From: Rhineura floridana
Lineage: Eukaryota > Chordata > Lepidosauria > Squamata > Rhineuridae
Assembly: GCF_030035675.1 (NCBI RefSeq)
Contig: NC_084482.1
Location: 219,131,943-219,195,942, forward strand
Direction of reading: 5' to 3'
DNA: 64,000 nucleotides
Below the pieces are notes generated by a model. The model ran no database searches. It had not been told where the DNA came from and was given only the letters and a program-made list of their open reading frames with translations. Positions 55,760-64,000 of this stretch are shown here, piece after piece (position 1 is the first letter of the stretch; every line of letters begins with the position of its first letter). Both the position numbers and the translations under genes were made by a program.

Positions 55760-56451
55760 GTATGGATTTGAAAAATATCTTGGGAAAGGTTATAATGGGA
55801 ACAAAACAATAGTAAGGAATACCCCTTACAGTTCAGAGCATCATCTCAAACTTGTATGATTCCACATTAAGCATCATGTTAGGTTGGTCTTGGCCCATCT
55901 ATGTCTTAGCACATGAGTTCTGTGAAGAAATACATAGCTTTAATCCCTGGAACCTTCAGGTAGATTCAACACTGCTCTAGATAGTCCAATGGTCTGATTC
56001 ACTATAAGGCAACCTCCTGTGTTCCAATATTTCTATCTGACCACCCCTTTTGCCTGCAGTCAAATACATAGGAACCAATGAACAGTGAAGACTGCCCAGT
56101 TTGCCTCTTCTGCAGCCTTTCTGTGCTTCCCTTTCCTCTCACTCCACTTTTTATTGCGTCTTCATTTAGAAATGTTTGCCACACTTGTACCTCGGTTGGA
56201 GGAGAAGCCAGACACATCTGGGCTTAGTGACTTCAGTTTGTATATAGACCTGAAAGGAATCCATGGTCTTCTGTGAGACTATAGAATATTTGGGTAACCG
56301 TTTTTTCAGCTGAGGATGCAAAGAGAAAGGGGGAGAATCATGGAAATGTGAACATTATGAAGTGGCCAAATGGGCTCGATCTGTTATGAGATCCTTTGCT
56401 TATGACTTGAAATTCCAATGTGATTTCTTTCTCCCTCCTTCCCCTCAGCAG

Positions 56452-58238
56452 ATGATCGGCAGAAGAATGAGAGTTATAGGGAACCAGAGATGGTAATAGC
56501 CAAGCACGAAGCGCAAAAAGAGATGTCTGAAACCCACGGTGGACCAAAAATGTCTGAAAGAAACCAGTCAAAGAAGGGGAATAGGAAATCCTCTACTTCT
56601 CACACTTTGCAGCAAAGAACCCACACAGGAGAGAAGCCATTTAAATGCTTGGAATGTGGAAAGAGCTTCAGTGAGAGCAGTGGCCTTTCTGTACATCAAA
56701 GAACCCACACAGGGGAGAAACCGTTTAAATGCATGGAGTGTGGAAAGAGCTTCAGTCAGAAATACCACCTTACTGTACATTATAGAAGCCACACAGGAGA
56801 GAAACCGTTTAAATGCATGGAATGTGGAAAGAGCTTCAGTGACAGCAGTAGCCTTTCTGTACATCAACGGACACACACAGGGGAGAAACCATTTAAATGC
56901 ATGGAATGTGGAAAGAGCTTCAGTACAAAAAGTAAAGTTACTGTACATCGCAGAACCCACACAGGGGAGAAACCATTTAAATGCATTGAATGTGGAAAGG
57001 GCTTCAGAGGAAGCAGTAGCCTTTCTGTACATCAACAAACGCACACAGGGGAGAAAGGATTTAAATGTATGGAATGTGGAAAGAGCTTCAGTCGTAGAGG
57101 TAGCCTTTCTGTACATCAAAGAACCCACACAGGGGAGAAACCATTTCAGTGCATGGAATGTGGGAAGAGCTTCACTGTGAGCAGTGACCTTATTAGACAT
57201 CATAGAACGCACACAGGGGAGAAACCATTTAAATGCATGTTGTGTGGGAAAAGCTTCACTGAGAGTGGTAGCCTTAAAGTACATCAACACTCACACACAG
57301 GGGAGAAACCATTTAAATGCAGGGAGTGTGGAAAAAGCTTCAGTCAGAGTGGTAGCCTTTCCGTACATCAGAGAACCCACACTGGGGAGAAACCATTTAA
57401 ATGTGTGGAGTGTGGAAAGAGCTTCACTGTGAGCAGTGACCTTATTAAACATCATAGAACGCACACAGGGGAGAAACCATTTAAATGCATGTTGTGTGGA
57501 AAGAGTTTCACTGAGAGTAGTAGCCTTAAACTACATCAACACACACACACAGGCGAGAAACCGTTGAAATGCATGGAAAGTGGAAAGAGCTTCACTGTGA
57601 GCAGTCACCTTATTAAACATCGTAGAACACACAGAGGGGGAAAACCATTTAAATGCACATTGTGTGGAAAGAGCTTCACTGGGAGCAGTAACCTGAAAGT
57701 ACATCAACACATACACACAGGGGAGAAGCCGTTTAAATGCTTGGAATGTGGCAAGAGCTTCAATGTGAGCAGTCGGCTTATTAGACATCATGCAATGCAC
57801 ACAGGGGAGAAACCATTTAAATGTGTGGAGTGTGGAAAGAGCTTCACTGGGAGTAGTAGCCTTAAAGTACATCAACACACACACACAGGGGAGAAACCGT
57901 TTAAATGCATGGAGTGTGGCAAGAGCTTCAGTGTGAGCAGTCGGCTTATTAGACATCATGGAATGCACACAGGGGAGAAACCGTTTAAGTGCATGGAGTG
58001 TGGAAAGAGCTTCACTGAGAAGAGTAAACTTACTTTGCATCACAGATCACATACAGGAGAGAAACCATATAAATGCATGGAATGTGGAAAGGGCTTCTCT
58101 GAGAGGAGTAAACTTACTTTACATAACAGGACACACACAGGGGAGAAACCATTTCAATGCATGGCGTGTGGAAAAAGTTTCACCGAGAAGAGTAAACTTA
58201 ACTTACATCAAAGAACCCACATGGGAGATCCCATTTAA
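56452..58238 (+). CDS. ZNF-B C2H2 zinc-finger exon, 19 fingers
   Basis: The exon follows CCCCTCAGCAG and enters in phase 1 ([14 protein letters not shown]...). With the four exons before it the coding sequence is 2,133 nt (710 aa and a TAA at 58236). A 60-residue spacer and a half finger precede 19 C2H2 fingers joined by HTGEKPF linkers. Specificity residues (-1,2,3,6) are ESGV, QYHV, DSSV, TSKV, GSSV, RGSV, VSDR, EGSV, QGSV, VSDK, ESSL, VSHK, GSNV, VSRR, GSSV, VSRR, ESKL, ESKL, ESKL. Finger 12 has serine for its second cysteine (57579-57581) and an RGGKPF linker, so it probably does not fold. With the KRAB exon this is a nuclear, DNA-binding repressor by family knowledge. The target is unknown. 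No named orthologue is recognised. Confidence 0.9.
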
Positions 58239-58424
58239 ATGCATGGAGTATGGAAAGAGCTTCAGCATAAGCGGTAGTCTTACTGTAAGAATGCACAGGG
58301 GAGAAATCTTTCAAATAAATGTAATGCGGAAGACACTTCAGTATACCAGAAAATGTGGAATTTAAGTGGGCTAATGTAGTATTTAGCAATGTTAAGTATG
58401 TAGTTAATCTTGTGAGTTACAAAG

Positions 58425-58430
58425 ATTAAA
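58425..58430 (+). other. Possible polyadenylation signal of ZNF-B
   Basis: ATTAAA lies 187 bp after the stop and is conserved in ZNF-A. The old copia starts about 90 bp further on. Confidence 0.35.
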
Positions 58431-58521
58431 GCCTTGGGATCAAGATAACTGAAAGATTATCTCACACCGTATGTACCCAAACAATCACTGCAGTATACAG
58501 CAGAAGCATATACCATCTCAG

Positions 58522-60184
58522 TGTTTGAATGTGAGACAATACTTGTAGTTAGTTACCTGAATGTGGGTAGGTGGTGATAGACAGAAAAAGTCGTTCTTGT
58601 GTTTTCCTCGCTGGGTCAGTCTTTCATAACTAAGTGAGCGATCTTGTGTTTTTTTCTTTTGCTTATTGATTGTCTGTCTGCCCCCTTCACCAAATCACCC
58701 TCTCTTTTATTCTCTGTTTATTTGTATGTGCCATCCTGGGCACTCTCTCAGAGATGGCTCTGCATGCTAGGAGCAAATAAACCTTTCTCACCTTTCAACA
58801 GTGATCTTAATAATGTTTTGTTGCAACTGCTGTGAAACATTGCTGAATTTCAACCGGTTATGGGGCCCAGACAGCAAAAACAACTTTTTTAAAAGATGCA
58901 GGAAGTTTTTGCATGGTTGTAGAATAGTTTCACAAGCAGGTAGTATCAGAACCAGATAATCTTCACATGGCTGTATCTACTTGAAGTCCTGTTGGATCAC
59001 TTAAAACAAGACATAGAGATAAAACAACTGGGAGAAGTTGCCCACTATCTTGGGGAACCAGAGAGCTTCCATCTTCCTTTCCATTTAATCAATGAAAAAC
59101 AACAGATTCGTGAGGGTTTTTGAGTACCTAGGGCTTACAGAACCCCCTCTGATGACAACACTAATGGACACACACAAACTACTTGAAAGGAGAAGGAGAC
59201 AGTGAATCCCTTCCACAGAATGATCAGTACAGGATGGCTATAGGGAAAGTTGCAGTATCTAACCACTACAACCAGACCAGACATAGCTACAGCAACAGAA
59301 ATACTGTGTAGAAGCATCAATGCACCTACAAAGAGAGACTGGAATGCCATGGAGAGTGGCCAGATATTAAAAAGAGACTGCATATCTGAAACTAAAATTA
59401 TGAGCACTAACAGTCCTGCACTAGTCACTTAACTCAGATGCAGACTGGGCTGGAGACTCAGCAGATTGCAAATCATGAGCAGAAACCTGTTCTATGGATA
59501 TGCAGCAACTGCCTACATCAGCAAGAAGCAATCAGCAGTGGCAGCATAGTATATATCAGCTGCCCTGACTTGCCAGGAACTGGAATGGGTATCTTGAGCT
59601 GGTGAAGATTTTGGAATAGATGTTCCAGAGCCTGGAAGACAGCTAAAGCTTCATAAAGATTGCTGAAACTGAAAAGTTTGCTGCCACACACAGAGCACAT
59701 TGTTGTGAAACACCACATACTGGAAGACATACACAAAGAAGGGCTTATTGGGATGAAGTATTGCTCAGTGAAAGAGACGACATTCTCCCTAAGCTACTTC
59801 CCAGACACCAGTTTCAACTTATGCGAGAAAAGATGAATTTTGTGGATGTGGCCAAATGTGGTTGAAAAGGGGTGTTAGAATGGGAGGCAATGCTTGTAGT
59901 TAGTTAACTGAACCAGGCTGGGGGAGGGAGGGTGATAGACAGAGAAAGTAATCCTTATGTTTCCCTCATTGGATCACTCGTAACTAAAGAAGCTATCTTG
60001 TCTGTTTGTTTATTGCCTGTCTTTCCCCTTCACCAAATTGCTGCCTACTTTAGTAAGGATCTACCATCCTGAGGTTTATGTGCTAGATGTAAATAAACCT
60101 TTAACTTTCTTTCTCACCTTTCACCAATGGTTTTTAACAGACTCTTATACAGTACCTGCTGTGAAACTTTGCTGAATTCCAACA
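58522..60184 (+). mobile_element. Old Ty1/copia fossil behind ZNF-B
   Basis: LTRs lie at 58522-58855 and 59873-60184, clearly diverged from each other. The flanks CTCAG and CTCAT form a 5-bp target duplication. Directly after the left LTR, GGTTATGGGGCCCAGA (58856-58871) complements the anticodon-arm part of initiator tRNA-Met, the half-tRNA priming known for Drosophila copia. GGTTGAAAAGGGG is the polypurine tract before the right LTR. Inside are the end of reverse transcriptase and RNase H (near 59250, TTTTRPDIATATEILC; near 59700, EHIVVKHHILEDIH). The element is shorter than a whole copia, old, and broken in many places. Confidence 0.8.
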
Positions 60185-60232
60185 CTCATTAGAAGCGTCA
60201 TTCTGTATGCTATAGGAACCCAGTCTTTAATA

Positions 60233-60348
60233 CAGAGCTTGGAAAAGTTACTTTTTTGAACTACAACTCCCATCAGCCCCAGCCAGCATGGCCACTGGAC
60301 TGGGCTGATGGGAGTTGTAGTTCAAAAAAGTAACTTTTCCAAGCTCTG
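60233..60348. mobile_element. hAT-type fold-back MITE, copy 3
   Basis: Ends and fold-back inside match copies 1 and 2. Flanking CTTTAATA and CTTTAATG are a 7-of-8 target duplication. Confidence 0.85.
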
Positions 60349-60830
60349 CTTTAATGTGTACCTACCCTTTGGAACTCCCTCCCATTGCATATTAGAGAGG
60401 CACTATTTTCTTTTTGGCACCCATTGAAGACCTTTTTTCCTCCAACAAATTAAGAGGAGATTTTTATCCCAGTCTGCATCTGTATTGTAATTGAAAATGC
60501 TTTTAATTGTTTTGACAAATGAAATGGTTTTCCTTTTCATTGCTGGTGTTTTTGAGATATTTTGTGGGAAGCAATCAATAAATGGATGTAAAAAAATAAT
60601 TAATGCTAATGATCACTTTACCAGGTGCTTTCATGTACATTACTTTAGTATAATTTTAAATGTTATACTTTTAAATGTTGATTTTATTCATTTTCCTTTT
60701 TAAAACTTGTTTTTAAATGTTGGTTTTTTATTGATGTTTCTAATGTATATTTTATATATATTTTTAAACCAGTTAGTGGTTTTTACAGTTCAGCTGTATA
60801 CAAATTTTGTTAAATACATAACTAAAATAG
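60349..60830 (+). repeat. L2-type LINE 3' end, decayed
   Basis: CCCTTTGGAACTCCCTCCC and TTGAAGACCTTTTTTCC match the LWNSLP...LKTFLF region of the L2 at 10490-10620. A T-rich 3' UTR follows. Confidence 0.55.
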
Positions 60831-61570
60831 TTTGCTTCACTTTAGTTTGCCATGTAATCATTGTATCTTAACTTTTTATGTATAATGTGGTTTTGATTGT
60901 TCTTTGACTTTTGTGTGGATTATGCTAACATATTTCATAAATGAAATGCATTCACTGGTCTGCTGCTGATGTATCTTAAGGACATTTTCTCGGCTGATGT
61001 AACACTCTGGTAGTATCTGGTCACAGCCTTCTTGCCTAGTGGGGTGAATGATGGACCTCATAGCTGGTACTCATAGCAAGAAAGGAGTGAAAACTGGTTT
61101 TTGTCATCAGTCACATAGCAAAACTGGCTTGTCTAGGCAATAGTGGGGCCTTCTGGGAAGGCAGCAGGATTGGGGGAAATTTCTGCTTAAGATTCTTGTC
61201 AGGGTAGATAATTCTGGGCCAGATATGGTGGGTTTCACTAGAAGGCAACTTTAGACATGCAGAATTTTCAGGAATAACTAATCCATATTATGCTATTGTA
61301 AATTATGCTTCATTCTAGTGTCTCTGCTGTAGGCAGTGTGCCTTAGAATGACCCTTGCTTGGAACCATAAGTGAGAGGATTATGGACTCGGAGGTCAGTG
61401 AAATGGTTCATCCACAAACAAGTGAGGTGTTTCTACATCCTGGGGAGGGAAAGACTCCTCGGTTATAAAATTGCATGATAGCTTAAAAACATCGCCAAAC
61501 ACTTTTAAAGCCCTGAATGACTCAGGGAGCAGACTGCCACAGGATCTAGCCAGTAGAGGCAATTATACAG
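60831..61570. other. No feature recognised
   Basis: I see no gene or repeat I can name. Open frames are short. Confidence 0.35.
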
Positions 61571-61581
61571 GAGAGCTGGTG

Positions 61582-61850
61582 TGGAAGGGCAGTGTATAAA
61601 AAGACTTCTTGGGAGAGGGTTGGAGGAGTCCACAGGAAAGTTCCTGGGCAAAGAGGTGAGGCCTTTTGGGAAGCCAAAGATTCCTATGTCGTAAAGTGGA
61701 AAGCATCAGTGTAGGGCTTGAAAACACGCTTTCCACTATACGACATAGGAATCTTTGGCTCCCCAAGAGGCGTCACCTCTTTGCCCAGGAACTTTCCTGT
61801 GGACTCCCCCAACCCTCTCCCAAGAAGTATTCTTATACACTGCCCTTCCA
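61582..61850. repeat. Long imperfect palindrome (122-bp arms)
   Basis: The left arm (61582-61703) and right arm (61728-61850) are reverse complements over nearly their whole length, from TGGAAGGGCAGTGTATAA to CGACATAGGAATC-type centre sequence, with a 24-base loop. The arms show a few mismatches. No transposase or known element is seen. Both strands carry similar open frames only because of the symmetry. Confidence 0.85.
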
Positions 61851-61954
61851 TAAAAACCAAAGGCTGAAAATCCAGTCTTCCAGATGGTGAATAAATGTTA
61901 AAAGTTTTAAGATGGTGCCCAGCAGGAAGAGTTTGTCTACAAATGTTTGTGACC

Positions 61955-62035
61955 TTCGTTGTCTGCCACCCTGGGCTCCTTGGAGGAAGGGTGGGATATA
62001 CATTTAATAGTAAATAAATGAGTAAATAGATTAAG
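61955..62035 (+). repeat. L2-type 3' tail
   Basis: GCCACCCTGGGCTCCTTGGA and GGGTGGGATATACATTTAAT, then a TAAA-type run, match the L2 tail at 10775-10830. Confidence 0.65.
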
Positions 62036-62261
62036 GTTTCTAGAGAAAACTTATTCTGCTGTCCAGATGAGATGAAGGAAAAGTGCTAGTCCTCGCAGCA
62101 AGATGCTTTTAAGATGTTCCAACCCTAACCAGAACCCAGGAAGAGAAGTGGAAGGGGAGGAAAAGGCAGGGAAGGGAGATTGGGGAGAGGGAGAGGGGTG
62201 AGGAGATCATCCAATATTCAGACCAAGGGGTGTAGGTGGAGGATCAGTGCGAGGGATATAA
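62036..62261. other. No feature recognised
   Basis: This is a purine-rich stretch (near 62140-62210) without gene or repeat signature. Confidence 0.35.
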
Positions 62262-62786
62262 GGACATAAGGGGAGCCTGCTAGATCAGTCCAATGACTCA
62301 TCTAGTCCAGCATCCTGTTCCCATAGTGGCCAACCAGATGTCTGTGGGAAGCCCACAAGCAAGATCTGAGTGCAAGAACACTCTCCCATCCTGCGACTAC
62401 TGGCAGCTGGTTTTCAGACGCATACTGCAGCAGACTATGGTGTCGGAGCATAGCCTTTATGGCTAGTAGACATTGGTAGCCTGATCCTCAATGAATTTGT
62501 CTTATCTTTTAAAGCCATCCATCACTGCTTCTTATGGGAATGAATTCCACAGTTTAATTATGTGCTGTGTGAAGAAAGACTTCCTTTTGTCTGTCCTGAA
62601 TCTTCCAACATTCACCTTCATTGAATGTCCACAAATTCAAGTGTTATGAGAGTGGGAGAAAAAATTTTCTCTGTCCACTTTCTCCATGCCATGCCATGCA
62701 TCATTTCATACACTTCTCTCATTACACTTCTGATTCACCTTTTCTTTCAACTAAAAAGCTCCAAATGCTGCAACCTTTCCTCATAG

Positions 62787-63010
62787 CCAGAGGTTAGAGT
62801 GTTGGACTACGACCTGGGAGACCAGGGTTCGAATCCCCACTCAGCCATGAAGCTCACTGACCTTGGGCCAGTCACTGCCTCTCAACCTCAAAGGAAGGCA
62901 ATGGTAAACCCCCTCTGAATTCCACTTACCATGAAAACCCTATTCATAAGGTCACCATAAGTCAGGATCGACTTGACGGCAGTACATCATCATCATCATC
63001 ATCATCATCA
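62787..63010 (+). mobile_element. Sauria-like SINE in CR1
   Basis: The head GTTAGAGTGTTGGACTACGA, a GGTTCGAATCCC box B, the body and Bov-B-like tail (GTCACCATAAGTCAGGATCG) end in an (ATC)n run. Flanked by the perfect 10-bp duplication TTCCTCATAG (62777-62786, 63011-63020). Confidence 0.9.
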
Positions 63011-63572
63011 TTCCTCATAGGGGAGTCACTCCATCCCCTTGATCACTCTGGTTATCCTTTTCTGAGCCATTTCCAACTCTACAATATCCTTTTTCAGGTG
63101 AGGTATTCCAAACCAAGTGGCACCATAGATTTATACAACGGCCTTATGATATCAGCAGCTTTATTTTCAATACCTTTCCTAAGGATCCCTAGCATGGAAA
63201 TGTCCATTTTTACAGCTGCCACACACTGGGTCAACATCTTCATTGAGCTATCCACTAAGACCCCAACATCTCATTCCTGGTAAGTCACCGCCAGTTCAGA
63301 TCCCATGAGCATATATGTAAAATTAAGACATTTCCCCAATATGCATAAATTTACGCTTGTTTCCATTGAACTGCATTTGCCATTTTACCACCCATTCACT
63401 CCGTTTGGAGAGGTCTTCACAATCCCTTCTTGTTTTAACAACTCTGAACAATTTAGTAACATCAGCAAACTTGGCCACCTCACTGCTCATCCGTAACTCT
63501 ATATCATTTATGAATAAGTTGAGGTGAGTTTGGTGAGGCACTTTGTTGAAAGGTTTTTGAAAGTTCAAGTAT

Positions 63573-63740
63573 TATTTTTATTTATTTATTACATTTATAC
63601 CCCACCTTTCTTTTCATTATAGAAACCCAAGGGTTACATATGGTTCTCAGGTGGTCTCCCATCCAGGCACTGACCAGACCTGAACCTGCTTAGCTTCAGC
63701 AGGGTGCTGGCCTCATGTGCCTTCAGACCATAGCCTGGGA
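63573..63740 (-). mobile_element. 5S-headed SINE with L2-like tail, copy 2
   Basis: On the minus strand the head (TATGGTCTGAAGGCACATGA, GCTGAAGCTAAGCAGGTTCA, CAGTGCCTGGATGGGAGACC) follows 5S rRNA order. The tail ends GGTGGGGTATAAATGTAATA, as L2-type 3' ends do here, not as Bov-B ends do. It interrupts CR1 sequence that resumes at ACACTGGATCACC. Confidence 0.7.
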
Positions 63741-64000
63741 ATACACTGGATCACCTTTATTAACTCTTACAGGTTAGTGAGACAGGACTTATCCTTGCAA
63801 AAGCCATGCTGGTTCTGCGTCAGCAAGGCTTACTCTTCTATATGCTTGGTTATTTTACATTTAACAATCCTTTCTACCAGTTTTCCCAGGACATACATTA
63901 AACTAACTGGCCTGTCATTTATAGGATCCCCCCTCCCGGATCCCTTTTGAAAGATTTGTGTTAAATTGCCCACTTTCCAGCCCCCAGGTATGAAGGCAGG

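Larger units (their letters stand above)
45340..60184 (+). other. Duplicated block B (ZNF-B unit)
   Basis: This is the partner of block A (1154-6240). It is three times longer because of later insertions: the SINE with the young copia (46136-48998), a Bov-B with a MITE (51315-51897), a CR1 with an LTR-like insert (52800-54500) and the 5S SINE with an L2 (54720-55350). Confidence 0.75.
62262..64000 (-). mobile_element. CR1 LINE, interrupted twice, runs off the window
   Basis: The 3' tail (AGATCAGTCCAATGACTCAT on plus) begins at 62262. Going rightwards come the C-terminus, the reverse transcriptase (AVKMDISMLGIL-like and LFINDIELRMSSEVAKFADV on minus) and upstream parts up to base 64000. A SINE (62787-63010) and a 5S-headed SINE (63573-63740) are inserted. 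Frames are broken. Confidence 0.8.

Noticed and set aside
56168-56275. Possible extra ZNF-B exon after TCTTCATTTAG
   Set aside because: It has an acceptor-like start and is partly conserved at 3508-3617, but no donor is seen and it runs into a stop. It might be an alternative last exon, but support is too thin.
61563-61890. Two similar proteins on opposite strands
   Set aside because: They are similar only because the DNA is a palindrome. No coding signature supports either.

Overview
The window looks like nuclear DNA of a squamate reptile, most likely a lizard. I see spliced genes with long introns, vomeronasal type-2 receptor (V2R) exons of squamate type, a KRAB C2H2 zinc-finger gene, Bov-B (RTE) LINEs, Sauria-type SINEs whose tails copy the Bov-B 3' end, and many CR1- and L2-type LINE pieces. 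All names rest on reading translations and motifs by eye; no database search was possible.

Layout. 1-6.2 kb: a decayed zinc-finger locus (ZNF-A, +) with one linker exon and a frameshifted finger exon, followed by an old Ty1/copia fossil. 6.5-12.9 kb: LINE, SINE and inverted-repeat elements. 13.5-32.8 kb: a V2R gene (V2R-A, +) with exons 1, 2, 3, 4 and 6 recognisable; one in-frame stop in exon 3 and no recognisable exon 5 make it a pseudogene as read. Its introns hold a nearly whole CR1 LINE, an LTR element, hAT-type repeats and a 5S-rRNA-headed SINE. 37.4-40.5 kb: remnants of a second V2R (V2R-B: 5' flank, exon 1, part of exon 2). 41.1-44.0 kb: a GC-rich, CpG-rich block that looks like the promoter of the next gene. 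43.8-58.4 kb: a KRAB zinc-finger gene (ZNF-B, +) with five coding exons whose phases all agree (2,133 nt, 710 aa) and 19 fingers. Its introns contain a very young copia element that sits inside a SINE. 58.5-60.2 kb: an old copia fossil at the same site as the one behind ZNF-A. 60.2-64 kb: MITE, palindrome, L2 and CR1 pieces.

ZNF-A and ZNF-B, with their flanking LINE pieces and the old copia, are two copies of one duplicated block (about 1.15-6.24 kb and 45.3-60.2 kb). V2R-A and V2R-B are also tandem relatives. The region therefore reads as a mixed V2R and KRAB-zinc-finger cluster grown by tandem duplication, with one working-looking gene (ZNF-B) and several decaying ones. No cellular RNA gene, CRISPR array or bacterial-type operon is present. 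I found no wholly new system. The least ordinary items are the two copia elements that appear to use different parts of initiator tRNA-Met for priming, SINEs with 5S rRNA heads joined to two different LINE tails, and a 122-bp-arm palindrome near 61.7 kb.
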